A DNA stretch of 64,000 nt from Ancylostoma caninum (lineage: Eukaryota; Nematoda; Chromadorea; Rhabditida; Ancylostomatidae): NCBI GenBank assembly GCA_037903475.1, contig JBAJFG010000601.1:186001-250000 (forward strand). The letters run 5' to 3'. Every line of letters starts with the position of its first letter. Position 1 is the stretch's first letter. Under the pieces are notes generated by a model. The model did no database searches and was not told the DNA's origin. It saw only the letters and a program-made list of their open reading frames with translations. A program made the position numbers and the translations under genes. Shown here piece after piece: positions 12,701-23,073 of the stretch.

Positions 12701-13573
12701 AAATAGTCTTCGCTATCCATGTAAAAGAACATAAATTTTCTGCTGCGAGATTTCATTAGATATCGGGTAATGAACATAATGTGCAAGAACAGCCTTACAT
12801 GTGATCGCTAGCGAGTCACTCCGAAACTCGGCGACGAAACCTCTGGCGAAAAGATGTGTTTGGCAATACACTTTCCGGGAGAATGAATCAGGAGTTTGTT
12901 TGGCAATACAAAAGGCGAGGGAATGTGTTGGCGAAATAAGATAGCGATAATGTGGGACAACACGTTGATTATTTCATTCATTTTATTCTTTGTTGGGGGT
13001 TAAGCATTCAACGGCGTTGACACAGATGGCTTAGCTGGTTAGACAGCGGACTCCGAAGACTGGTATCATGGCACGCTTTTTGATGCTGTTGGTGTTTTCG
13101 AGCGATTGATAGACCTTTTGGTTGACGATGCATTTGGTAAGTTTTTTTGTGACAACACAACTGGCAAGGTTTGTGTGGCTGTGCATCTGGGGAGGTTTGA
13201 TTGGGGATGCATTTGGCGGAATTCGTTTGTCTGGGTATTTGGCAAGCTCGTCTGCGAGGTTGCCAATTAAACCCCGTCAAATGTATCGCCACAAAAGTTC
13301 AGAGTAGTTCCTGTGACTATGATTGTATAAGATTGTATATGAACGTACTCAGTGCACGTCTGCTTGGCCACGATGTAAATCGCTGCGTATCGACCTTCAT
13401 TATACTTTGTTAACACTTCATACCGTGAGTATTCGCGAGATTCTTCATCGAGACTGAAATTAGGAAAATTCATCTCCCCGCGAGTTCAAATCTAAAGTGA
13501 GCGGAGTTTGACAAACACACTTATCATTAGAAATGACAAGATCTCCAGGCATCATCTCTTCTCTTCCTCGCAT
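6738..13573 (-). CDS. CK1-group (TTBK-like) protein kinase with long basic disordered tail
   Basis: Minus-strand exons, all in phase: 13573-13521 (ATG), 13453-13349, 12695-12611, 11645-11549, 11484-11375, 11320-11190, then an unresolved gap, 8835-8819, 8765-8652, 8595-8516, 8452-8317 and 8262-6738 (TAA). About 820 residues. Seen: beta-3 lysine in YAMKV (Lys66), alpha-C glutamate in FKRELSVLREL, hinge YIVMTLF, catalytic loop IHRDIKPTN (Asp161), VDFGE (Asp182), then RYASP and VDLEAWFY, which match the CK1-like activation end and F-helix. The family phosphorylates Ser/Thr; nematodes have many such kinases, often in the germ line. Odd: the glycine loop reads YNEGRYAAIYIV, keeping one glycine. One exon for the activation segment is missing from my model, since 11320-11190 leaves two bases and 8835-8819 starts in phase 0. 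The last exon encodes about 507 residues rich in Ser, Pro, Ala, Lys with recurring basic motifs. Introns hold a mariner relic and a palindromic repeat element. Confidence 0.85.
9240..11049 (-). mobile_element. Decayed mariner-like element, interrupted, in a kinase intron
   Basis: Two parts of one minus-strand mariner are separated by foreign sequence. The part at 9,280-9,370 reads like the PKPDLH..WW..GVIHWELL block with stops. The part at 10,440-11,049 carries the N-terminal half and the end AGGTTGTTGCGAGAATAAT. A relative at 38.25-39.09 kb has both parts contiguous. The intervening 9,400-10,440 holds TTCGAATAATTATTCGAA-type palindromic AT repeats (9,410-9,520 and 10,200-10,345) and a GC block near 9,970-10,020. 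The transposase is not functional. Confidence 0.6.
12855..13312 (+). mobile_element. TTGGCGATACA-subrepeat MITE, copy 1 (tRNA-like core)
   Basis: Short motifs TTTGGCAATACA and CGATGCATTTGG flank a central block at 13,025-13,080 that reads GATGGCTTAGCTGGTTAGAC, then CAGCGGACTCCGAAGA and GGCACG. The block resembles a tRNA A box and a weak B box. It lies in the second intron of the kinase gene. Copies 2 and 3 are at 17,149-17,745 and 39,533-39,920. Confidence 0.6.
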
Positions 13574-14030
13574 AAAAGTATCCAGGAGTTCTACTTCCTC
13601 ATTCTAAGATGATTAACTTTAATAACAAAAGTGACAACTGATAAGCAAACGGTGGAAGCCCACAGCGAGATCTGATTTTCCAGACTTAGACGTTAAGTCC
13701 GGCCTTTCTTCCTCAAACAACATTTGCTTGAACCAGGCTGGTTGTTCAGGTTGTTTTGTTAATGCTCCGGGCATTACCTCAAATAAACATGGTTCGGCTG
13801 TTCCAAACGCTTATTTTCGCTAACTCAGTAACAACTTGGTGTTCTCATGGACTTGTTGGCAACTACAGTGGTTTTCAGATTTTTAGATGGCGCCGTTGGA
13901 GTCGCAGGGGCAAAAGCTAGTTAGCGACAAAAGTTGTCACCAGCTTTTGCACGACCATTCCTTGCTCCACGCCGCTGGGGAACGTCGCTAGGCGGACGCT
14001 GCCGCGACAAAAAATGAGAAAGCTATTGTT
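13574..14030. other. Kinase upstream region, no gene seen
   Basis: Lies between the kinase ATG and a retrotransposon fragment, so it should hold the kinase promoter. Near 13,890-14,010 there is a GC-richer patch with inverted AGCTAGTTAGCGAC-like and GTCACCAGCTTTTGC pieces, probably transposon-derived. No recognisable promoter motif. Confidence 0.3.
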
Positions 14031-14940
14031 CTATTTTTTCTCCTCAACACGTTCGCGATCGAGAACATCCAGCTTCTTGCTAACATTATCGTAGTGCTCA
14101 GCCTTCGTGGCAGCCACAGCCTTCTTTGCTGCTTTCTTCGCTTCTAGATATTTCTGCCAGTTATCATCCGTCTTGTTGCCGAGGAATACATGGTAGAGAC
14201 GTTTCTTTCCGCGCACCTTTATTTTCACTTCATCCGTCCATAGCGACGCCTGTCTGTCAATTCTCTGGCGACCTGGTTTAGTCGTGCCAAGCTCTGAATG
14301 TGCGACTTCTACAGTGGCTCGGGTTGCGTTCTTCCAGATCTCGGTGTCGACGGTCGTGACCGGCGGCAACTCAATGGTGCAAGTTACTGTGGCTTCCTTC
14401 TCCTTCAACCGCCACTACTTGATTCGTGCCGGTCCGCACCGTTCTTCACGCATCCTCCTTGGCGGCATGGCTTTCATGATGCTGATGAATGGACGATGTT
14501 GTGTGGCCACCGTCTCGCATGGTACAACCTTTGCATCGGTAACTAGCTTTTGATCGCGATGTCGCATGAGAACGAAGTCGATCTGCGTCTTCGTGTTGCC
14601 ACTGTAAGAGAAGACTAGGTAGCAAGGACGCTTTCGGAATTTCGTATTCGTGATGACGAGGTTGTGAGATCGGTCATCGAAAGGCTGCACCTCCGCTATC
14701 GGTTCCCCTAAGACTACTTTGAAGCCGTGACCTATGTCCTCCGCTACCAGACCATCTCGTTTCTTGCACAGCGCACAAGTAAATTCGACGACGCTCGAGT
14801 GCTGCTGCCAGTTCACATGAGCGGCATGTCAACGCGCCTACGTTCAAAGTCGCAATGCGTGTCTTGGCTTCGTTGTGATCCTTAACGATTCGCATTCTTG
14901 CCCTCCGATGCACCGTTCGCAGAACATCGAGGACCTTCGC
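14031..14940 (-). mobile_element. RTE-type non-LTR retrotransposon fragment (endonuclease end)
   Basis: Minus-strand translation starts in the AP-endonuclease region: RIATLNVGALT, then CELAAALERRR and LCAVQETRWSG (14,913-14,700), followed in shifted frames by DIGHGFKVVLG and KTQIDFVLMRHRDQK, then the linker before the reverse transcriptase (KAHYD-like, LYHVFLGNKTDDNWQKYLEA). The catalytic centre of the endonuclease between these blocks is deleted, there are at least two frame changes, and the reverse transcriptase is absent. This is a dead copy that keeps the 5' part rather than the usual 3' part. Confidence 0.8.
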
Positions 14941-15037
14941 ATATTTTCACAATAACCGGGCTCGAAAGTTCGTGTCGATTCCATGGACGCCGTAGCTTTT
15001 ATCTTAGAACCATTTGTTGTCATTGATCATATGGGTG

Positions 15038-15951
15038 CTCAGACAATTTCGGGGGCAAATCCCGTTCCAACCGCCGGCAAATCCCCGACGAAACGTTTGA
15101 ACGAGGACCAATAGCGAACAAACAGCGGGCGGAAACCACGAATGTTGCGGGCCAAACGCGCTGTCGGGCGAATCGCGAGCTGAACGCAGAGTCATTCGGG
15201 CTAAAGCACCACCGTCGGGGTTCGGCCCGCTATGTGAAGAGTGTCGGGCATCTGCCCGCTTTCTGCGGCCACTGACCGCCGGCAAATTTCTCCAAAAAGC
15301 GGTCTGAACGACTACATATTTCGGCTCAATAAGGGAATGGCCCGGTGGAATGATTGGTTGGTGGTAGTACGCACGTGATAAAGGATGAAGGCAACACCGG
15401 TATGGAAGAGATCAGCAGCATGGATGGCCTAGTGGATAAAGCAGCGGACTCTCAGTCGTTTATAAAGAATGGTCAGGTTGGTTCGAATTTACTCAGTAAT
15501 ATAAAAAGGCTAGCACTACGAAACCGTGGACATGCCTTGCAAACAGCCATCTCTTCGTATTCCTGATAAGAATTTGCATATTTGTGTTGCTTTTTTACTC
15601 CGGTGGATCACTTTGGATCCACAATAGCTTCGAACCCGGAGCTCCTCCGTGCGAGACTGTGCCCAAGCAGTGACCAACTGCCAGAGGTTGTCACGATGCG
15701 TCCAGCTGACAGGTAATTGTGGAGAATACCACCTTGTGCGCTGGGTTAGGAGCAGTAGCGCCTGGTAGTCTGCGGGCTCATGGCGGCCTGAACGCGGACA
15801 GTACTCGGGCGGATAGGAATGGAAGCCCCGTTTTCAGCGGCCCCACAGCGGCCTGAACGCGACTACTTCTCGGGCGAAAACACCCAAACGCTCGTTTCGA
15901 CCCTCGCCCCCCGCTCGTTCGGAACGGGATTTGCCCCCGAAATTGTCTGAG
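15038..15951. mobile_element. Terminal-inverted-repeat element with perfect 31-bp ends
   Basis: Bases 15,038-15,068 (starting CTCAGACAATTTCGGGGGCA) are the exact reverse complement of 15,921-15,951. The element is 914 bp, has no transposase frame, and has GC-rich subterminal repeats that also mirror each other loosely. A TG dinucleotide lies outside each end, so a short target duplication is possible. It encloses a tRNA-like block at 15,421-15,492. Confidence 0.8.
15421..15492 (+). repeat. tRNA-derived (SINE-like) block inside the TIR element
   Basis: An A-box-like TGGCCTAGTGGATAAAGC (15,425) and a B-box-like GGTTCGAATTT (15,480) have tRNA spacing and share CAGCGGACTC with the TTGGCGATACA elements. 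Stems do not pair well enough for a working tRNA. Confidence 0.5.
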
Positions 15952-16011
15952 TGTGATGTGGGGTCTTCCTGAGCCGGCCTGTCACGACGGCCGGTCGCTC
16001 ATATACGGGCG

Positions 16012-16096
16012 GCGACGGCGGCGGGATTCTAACCTGGGACCCCGTGGGGACATGGTGCTCTAAAGCAGCGCTTTAGACCACTGGGCCATCTCGCCT
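16012..16096 (-). repeat. tRNA-Leu-like pseudogene or SINE head
   Basis: The minus strand reads GGCGAGATGGCCCAGTGG, a long variable arm (GTCCCCACGGGG), then GGTTAGAATCC in place of the usual B box GGTTCGAATCC. The A box, anticodon region (CTTTAGAG, TAG-like) and variable arm resemble tRNA-Leu. The T stem does not pair, so it is probably a pseudogene or the head of a SINE. Confidence 0.55.
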
Positions 16097-16333
16097 GAGT
16101 TTCCTGAGTTATTACAAGACCAGAAGGGAAGAGCTGCATACAATGCCGTTAGAAGAAATAGAAAGAGGCAGAAGACGAAGACAACGAAGACAATGTCGCT
16201 ATGAATTATGGCAGCGGACGAAAGCTACGACCGTGCTCGATGGGGAATGCACTGCTTTGTCATTGCTATGCACCCTGACCATATCTGATCGCAAGTGCGT
16301 GGTAAATAGACGCGGCGGGTTCTTTTTGGCTAC

Positions 16334-16339
16334 TTTATT
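16334..16339 (-). terminator. Poly(A) signal AATAAA
   Basis: AATAAA on the minus strand lies about 66 bases after the TAG of the small gene at 16,405-16,750. Confidence 0.5.
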
Positions 16340-16404
16340 GAGTTAGATAACCAGCAGTTGTTTTATCCCGGAACAAGTCAGTGCTTCTCTCAACTTAGAA
16401 AAAA

Positions 16405-16750
16405 CTAACATACCCGTTTCACCTCTACTGGCATAACTTGCGGCTGCTTGGGCTTCCGTTCATCTTCTTCCTCACTAGTGTCATCAGCAGATTCTGAGTC
16501 CGTTTCGCTTTCATACTGAACTTTCTTTGACCGCTTTTTTGACTTCTTCTTCTCACCGCTCTTCTTTTTCTTCTTTTCTCCACTCTTCTGAAGGACAACT
16601 CTTTTTCAACAGCTTCTTTGCTAAGCAAATAAAACTATGTTCAAGTTATGGACAAATATCACCATTTGAAATTAGCCAGTTTTGACTGCTAGATTACGTA
16701 AATGTCTAGCTGCAGTGAAGTTGCAGGTGATATACCTTCTCCTTGCCCAT
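16405..16750 (-). CDS. Small Lys-rich/acidic protein, 65 residues
   Basis: Two exons: 16750-16736 (ATG GGC AAG GAG AAG, donor GTATAT) and 16587-16405 (acceptor GTCCTTCAG, stop TAG), joined in phase 0. The product begins MGKEKKSGEKKKKKSGEKKK, is strongly basic to about residue 30, then acidic (ETDSESADDTSEEEDE), and ends with VMPVEVKRVC. A donor-like GTATGT overlaps the last codons, so a third exon is possible, but reading through gives an immediate stop followed by AATAAA. The charge split suggests a nuclear or nucleic-acid-associated protein; this is inference only. A CAG just upstream of the ATG could serve as a spliced-leader acceptor. Splice sites, charge pattern and poly(A) signal agree, but I do not recognise a family. 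Confidence 0.55.
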
Positions 16751-16883
16751 CGACACCTGCTCGCACTTGCTGTGTCCAAACAATGAACAACACTCTACCA
16801 TTGCGAGCGCAAAACAGCACTGTTGATATCGTGCTATTCCGCGGATTGATAACTAGGAAATCTCGCTGGAACAGCTTTAGAGC

Positions 16884-17112
16884 AATTTATACTGGATGCG
16901 TACGACTGATGCGCGTGCGTCTATATGATGAAGAATAGGGCCCAGTCGCATCGCAGTCGCAGCTCACACGCACGCGTTCATGGCCTCGCGGCGGTCGCGC
17001 GTTCCTTTTCATTGAGGATGTACATGCCCTGTTGACCGGTCTTCATGGAAAATCCCTTGCATATGGATGCGTTCGACTGATGCGCGACTGACGCACGCAG
17101 CTAGTATAAATT
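16884..17112. mobile_element. MITE with AATTTATACTAG ends, copy 1
   Basis: Left end AATTTATACTGGATGCG and right end AGTATAAATT are inverted; subterminal GACTGATGCGCG / CGCGACTGACGC mirror each other. A second copy is at 47,451-47,666 and a left-end fragment at 6,360. No coding capacity. Confidence 0.7.
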
Positions 17113-17148
17113 ACCCCTTTTGATGAACTGAATTAACAGTACTCTGAT

Positions 17149-17745
17149 GTTCATTGGCGATACATTTGGCAAGAGAATGTGTTTGGCAATACATTTTACG
17201 GGATAAAATCTTGTTTGGCAATATGATTTACGGGAGAATGAGTGAATAGCCTGTTTGGCGATACATTTGGCAAGAGAATCTGTTGACGATACATTTTATG
17301 GGTGTTTTGCGATACAAAAGGCAAGAGAATCTGTAGGCGATACATTTGACGAGGTTTGCTTGGCGATACAAATAGCAAGGTTTGCATGGCGATACATTTT
17401 AAGGGTGTTCTGATAAGGCGTTCATTTCATTCTTAGTCGATCCGAATAGCTCTGCTAGTAAGGCAGCGGACTCCGAAGATCGGTATCATGGCACGATTCC
17501 TGATGATATTGGAATTTTCGCCGCGGTTGATAACCCTTTTGTTTGACGATACAATTGGCAAAGTTTGTCTGGCGATACAAATGGCAAGCTTTGCGTGGCG
17601 ATACATTTGACGAGTTTTGTTTGGCAATACATTTTGCGGGACTTCTTGTTTGGCAATACATTTGACGGACTTAGTTTGCCTAGGTAGTTGGCAATTCGTC
17701 TGCGAGGTTGCCAAACAAACCTCGCCAAATGTATCGCCAATGAAC
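17149..17745 (+). mobile_element. TTGGCGATACA-subrepeat MITE, copy 2 (intact ends)
   Basis: The ends are perfect inverted repeats of at least 22 bases (GTTCATTGGCGATACATT...). Inside, about fifteen variants of TTTGGCGATACATTTGGCAAG run in tandem on both sides of a tRNA-like block at about 17,440-17,505 (TAGCTCTGCTAGTAAGGC, then GGCACGATTCC). This is the best-preserved of the three copies. Confidence 0.75.
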
Positions 17746-18590
17746 AACAGAGTTAGGGGCCTAATTCAAAAGAGGAAATTTATACGTTTTATATTCAGCT
17801 AAATATGCTTGTTGGGCGGGGGGGGGAGGGGTTCTAAACATAGAATGATGAGGTTCTAATATCAGCACTGCTCAAGACCACACTAGCCTTGACAATTTTT
17901 CTAGTTTCCTCCTCTTTGGGGAAAATTTCTTGACACAAGTTAGGTTTTAGTTCGGCAGTTCATCATCTTTGACCAATTATTCGCTGGGACTGGCTGAAGA
18001 AGGCTCGAGTTGCAATATCCGAATCTGTCAGGTATCCCAAGCTTGCAACTTTGTCAAACTCCAATGCAATGGATTCTGGGAAAAATATCACTGTTTATGT
18101 ACCCCAGGCGTCATGTCATGAACATGCTGAGAAAAAGTCCCAGCGATATGTGAAAGGTGTGCCGACTCTGGACAATATACATAGAAGGCGCCAGTTGACC
18201 AGTCAACTCATGATGCGTCGTCATCTTAAAGACAGCACTCAAGATAAAGAAACGTTGTCGATTTTCTCATGAAATTCTACCCGGGAGGCTACTTTTGTGC
18301 TCCTAGTAGAGAAAAGACCATCGAAAAAGGCGAGGTTTGCGCGAAATACTATGTTGTAATTTGCCAATACATGTCCATTTGTACAAGATCTATCGCCTGA
18401 GATGGGTGTCATCGCAGAGCTGCGGAACGGATCACCACTATAGGAAAATCCTGATCGATCCTGTATCAGCTGAGAAACACAGCCGCACACGGTCAGAGAG
18501 AAAGGGGTGGGGTTGAGCGTAATGGGCGCATTTGTACATGCGTACGAGTTTTATTACTCGAGTAACTGCAATATTTGGAGAGATTCCTTT
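17746..18590. other. No gene recognised
   Basis: A short G run lies at 17,818-17,826. Open frames are short and I found no exon pair in phase. Confidence 0.3.
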
Positions 18591-18960
18591 TGCAGTTACA
18601 GTCCAATTGATGGCACCTTTGAAATGAGCACGAATTCGAGGAAACTTTTCTTCAGCGTGAGTGCTGCCTTTAGGCCTTTCGGTGCATTTGGCATAGAATT
18701 ATTGGTGCAACGTCTCAAAAAAACTGTTGAACCACTATCGAAGTCATGTTCATTATCGGGCGCTCTCCTTTAAATGCCGTTACAGAGCGACAGGAGAAGG
18801 TTGCGATCACTTGGGGCAAGGTCAGGCCTGTACGATAGGTAAGTCAGCACTTGCCATCCAAAGTGAGTAGCTTCTGACGAGCCACTCTTGCAGTGTAACC
18901 CATTATCCACCTCTGCTCGTCGCTGGAGATCGCGTTCCGTCAAATCATCATCACGCACTG
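18590..18960 (-). mobile_element. Mariner transposase C-terminal relic
   Basis: Minus-strand reading gives YLSYRPDLAPSDRNLLLSL, the conserved YSPDLAPSDYHLF block around the third catalytic Asp of mariner transposases. Further C-terminal residues follow in shifted frames to about 18,590. Sequence to 19,350 may belong to the same copy. Confidence 0.65.
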
Positions 18961-19360
18961 TGATAACTTTTTTACCTTACCCAACTGACGCAGCGGCAGT
19001 GGTGGTGAAGTAAACAATCAAGACTTGCGTCCTTTCACACATAGACTGCCGTGCATCTCAATCTACCAGCTGTCGAAATCGCTGTCAACTCCGGATGCGC
19101 GTCTACCATGGGGAAACATTGATATTAAAGTCGCCAGCATGAAGGTGTTTGCCGCGAATACAGGGTTAATACATTGACTGGATGTAGTTGCTGATTCACC
19201 AGATTTGAAGCCGTATACTGAAAGGGCTGCAAATGGACTGTTCTGAAAAATCCATCTTCCTGGCAGGGGTTGTGCAGGAGTTTAACATGAATGGTAACAA
19301 TAGACTTGTACATACTGACCTCTTTATATAAGCGAAAGATATGTTGTTGCAAGGCAGCGT

Positions 19361-20188
19361 GGGGTTAAATAAGCTTAATTTTTAGAACGTCGAGAATTTT
19401 CCTTACAACCTAATAGACAAATGTGATCACTGACGGTGAATCTGCGTCCCATAGCGAGAATAATGCCGAGAAAAAGGTTTCTTTTCTGAGGAGTGCGCGC
19501 GCGCCCATACGTAGTAAGAGTGATGTTATTCGATGAGTCTAAGCTATACAATGGGCGTTTTGGCGACGGGTGATGGAGAAGTGCAAAAAACGGTGCTAAC
19601 GATTATTGTGAAGGGTGCGGCGTATATATACATAGAGGGGAGGATGTCAACCGACAGGAGAACGAGAACCAAAAGACGTTTCTGTCGTGAGCTGGACGAT
19701 CACAATGGCAATCACAAACGTGGAAGCGGTCACTACCTGAGCAGCAATGGTGGATGCAGGTGGGTGGGGGAGGGCGGGGAGCTACCCCCCCCCCCCGAGA
19801 ATGGGTCGCCAAATTTTCGAAATTGTTTTACAATACAAATAAAAATCTATTATTAGTTTATTTGTAATTGCTTATTTTTATTATTTTTTAAAATATTTTT
19901 TAAATACTTGTCTATTATTATAATTAACATTTTTATTAATTTTATTTTCCATCTGGGTCCCCAGAACGGCGGAGACCTCAATTTTTTCCCCACAACCCCC
20001 TTCCCCCTTTCTGCGTCCGCCATTGCTGAGCAGATATCCACAATTCTATACAAGTTGTTCTCCATTTCGCAGTCACTGCATTATGCGCCCGCAGTCTATT
20101 TCTGCACGACATTGCGAACCCCGTATGCATTGTTCCACCAACGTCTCCTGATATCAAGTTCTGTAATACTAAAAATAACGTATTGTTT
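19361..20188. other. No gene; poly-C/G tract and AT-rich stretch
   Basis: A run of Cs at 19,787-19,796 and a very AT-rich block at 19,850-19,950 are visible. Nothing coding. Confidence 0.3.
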
Positions 20189-20540
20189 CATGTTGAACTC
20201 CACGCGAGATTAGAAGTCAATTTATTCAGAACGGCCAACATTTCGGAGCTACAGAGAACTCCAAACGTAAGCAGACAAGAGGTGGGACCGCGGCGCGGCT
20301 CTCTTGGGCAGAGACAGGGGCGCTCCGCATGCTGAGCGCCTGCACCTCTGCCCAATAGAGCCGCGCCATGGTCCCGACCCGTGTCTGCGTACGTTTGGAG
20401 TTTCCTGTATCTCCTTCTTCAGGGCCTCGTAATACGACACTACTCACCATCAGTGCCGAGGCCCTGAAGAAGGAGGTAGCTACGAAATGTTGGCCGTTCT
20501 GAATTAACTGACTACTAATCTCGCGTGCAGTTCAACATAA
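20189..20540. mobile_element. Foldback element, 350 bp
   Basis: Arms of about 70 bases are inverted: TTGAACTCCACGCGAGATTAG then CAGAACGGCCAACATTTCG on the left, and the mirrored CGAAATGTTGGCCGTTCTG then CTAATCTCGCGTGCAGTTCAA on the right. The centre is GC-rich, with GGCCCTGAAGAAGGAG repeated in inverse near 20,420-20,475. Confidence 0.75.
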
Positions 20541-20680
20541 AACTATACGAAATTCAAGTCATGCCGAGATCTATAAACAGCCGATCTTGGAAACAAAAAA
20601 TATCCATGTACATTTCAAATGTGTGCTGATGAAAGCAATTAATACCATTTTTCAGTGCAACCACGCGTGTTTATATTTGC

Positions 20681-20780
20681 CTCAGGGGTGTGCCGAATTC
20701 TCCTTTCTACGCTTTCCACTTTAAGGCCACACTTGGCCTTCCGTTTCACGTTATACGTTTACCGAAAGTTGCCCCGAAAA
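20681..20780. repeat. Decayed copy of the CCGTTTTCCG element
   Basis: AGGGGTGTGCCGAATTC followed by degenerate TTTCCACTTT/CCTTCCGTTTC matches the better copy at 37,488-37,606. Confidence 0.5.
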
Positions 20781-21088
20781 TGGAATAGTATGGAAGATTA
20801 AGGTAAAAAGATCAAGCCCCTTCTTTCTTCAAATTAACTGCATAGTCAATGGTTTTTTTTTCTGATTTTTCTTGAGATCTTTTATAAGAGGTTGTTGCTC
20901 GCCAATTGAGTAATCGTCAGTGATCTTATTGAGAAATTTCCTGGCGACCTACAGAAACTCACCTATGTATATGCCTGAAACTATATATGGAAGGTTCTGT
21001 GACAATTGCAACACATTTTTCTGAAGTTATATTTCTCCATTGAGCTCTAATCTTAATCAACGACACATTTCCAGCAATTATCTATTTC

Positions 21089-22396
21089 CAACGCTTCCGA
21101 AGCGATCCTCAATGAAGGGGTCATTGATGTGTGCATGCACAGATGGGATATGTACCAGCCCTGACCTCTGTATATAATCGTGGGATTTCTCAGAATGTCC
21201 TTCCTGTTTCAAACGGAACTGATCTCTTCTTATCAAATGCAACTAAAACATCAGAGAACTTTATCCGAACACTGATACAAACACCTGAAATCTCGAGTTG
21301 CTATCTCGTTTCAGAAATTCAGGAAATTCAAAACTGATCGTCTAATTAGCGCCGGCCTCTTAGGGTTCTCTTAGGCTCCCTTCTCTCTCGCCACGCGTTG
21401 CAATGATACGCTTCCCATTATTGGACGCCGCCATACCAATCTCGCAGCAGTGGACCTGTCAAGTGGGATCTTCCTCACTACAGGACCCCAGCGCATCTCT
21501 TCCATAGAAGGAGCCCGTTTCCTATCATTTCTTCACCCTACTGTCTTTCTCCATCCGTCGAGCTCGTCCCCTTCTTTTGAACGGCATTGTACCCGTGTTG
21601 TTCCTTTCATAAGACTTTGTAATCACAGCGTAATCTCATTCATGCCAACTGGGGTGTAAACAACTTTTAGTTATTAAAAGAGCTTGACATGTCCTGAACA
21701 TCACTGAAAGTGGACCGAAATCTCTGCAAATTGAGGTGAGATCGAAATTTGCCACTCTTACATAACTCAATGCGCTGGATACGGTGTTTTAAGTAGTTTT
21801 TAACGTCAATCGCGGGTTCCTGTGCGCACATGGGAAGCCAATTGAAAGTGTGAAACAGGTTTTTGTGCAATTACAATGATGTGCGGTGATGGCACCAGAA
21901 TAGTCATTGACTTCGAATTCTAGGATTTTTTTCTGAATTGCCATGTGTCTACCTTCCTCGACCCATATTCGCTCGGACATGGGAAATGAAAAACAGAAGT
22001 GGGCAGCGCTGCTGGTCATCCAACCACTAAAAAAACCAGCACTGAGAACATTTTGGTACGATTCTCAGTGCAAAGACTTCTCAAAAGCTAGTAGTAGAAG
22101 TAAGTGGCAAAACAAATGGCAAACTGGGCAAACAAACAAGCTGCAAAATTGGGTACAACATTCTTCGACACATTTTACCTGAATTTCTGCAGGTGTTAGC
22201 AGCATGAGATTTCGGGTGTTTGTATGAATGTAGGAATAGAGTTCTCTGATGTTTTGATTGCACCTAATAAAAGTACTGTCTTCGAAAAAGGGACATTCTG
22301 AGAAATCTCGTCATTGTATACAAAGGTCGGGCTGGTACATATCTCATCTGTGTATGTACACATCAATGGTTGGTGAGGATTGCTTCGGAAGCGTTG
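21089..22396. mobile_element. Long-terminal-inverted-repeat element, 1.3 kb
   Basis: The first ~240 bases (CAACGCTTCCGAAGCGATCC, ATGTACCAGCCC, CATCAGAGAACT, CACCTGAAATCTC) are mirrored by the last ~240 (ending GGATTGCTTCGGAAGCGTTG), with roughly 80 percent identity by eye. The middle (about 21,340-22,170) shows no transposase that I recognise, so it is a non-autonomous or decayed element. Confidence 0.7.
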
Positions 22397-23073
22397 AGAC
22401 CCGAAGCTGCGCTTGAAAAAACAGAATGTTCACGTTTTCGAGTGTTTGTATTAGTGTAGGAATAGAAACATGGCAATGCTCATGGAAAACTTCTGAAATT
22501 AGTAGTCAAGAGATTCAGAACCTTGGATGAGACGTCATATACCATCCAGCACATTCTTTGGATCTAACAATGACAAGTACGACAAATGATGCAAAATGCA
22601 CTAGAAAGTGTTTGAAAATTATGAGTAATAGCTGAGAAAGCCTGAGAAGCATAATTCTTTCAAAATTTTTTTTCAGGAAGCTCTTATTTCAAGATATGTC
22701 GTTATGACATCGCTGCATAAAAGTGTTTCCGGCAAACACGTAGTAAAAGAACAGCTTCATTGTATCTGTGGATTGTTATAATGCAGACATATTATTACAT
22801 TCACGATCAAGTGCACCTACAATACCCGTGTTTATTAATGCACTTTCACTACGTTAAGCAGCTTTGGATCATCTATTCCCTGTGGGCAAACTAGTTAGTA
22901 TCGATGAGACATACAAGATACAAGAAAAACGAAAGACTTTGTGCAAACCTGCGAGAAAAGGAACGCGAACTGAAATTACGACAAAAGAAGTTCTCGACTA
23001 GGGCTAAAAGTGTGAGGAAACTGTAAATGAGTTCAAGACAGTTATTATTGAGCAATAAGGTGGTGAAATGATT

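Noticed and set aside
12855..17745. Possible CRISPR array from regular TTGGCGATACA repeats
   Set aside because: Units are degenerate, adjacent without spacers, bounded by inverted ends and in eukaryotic context.
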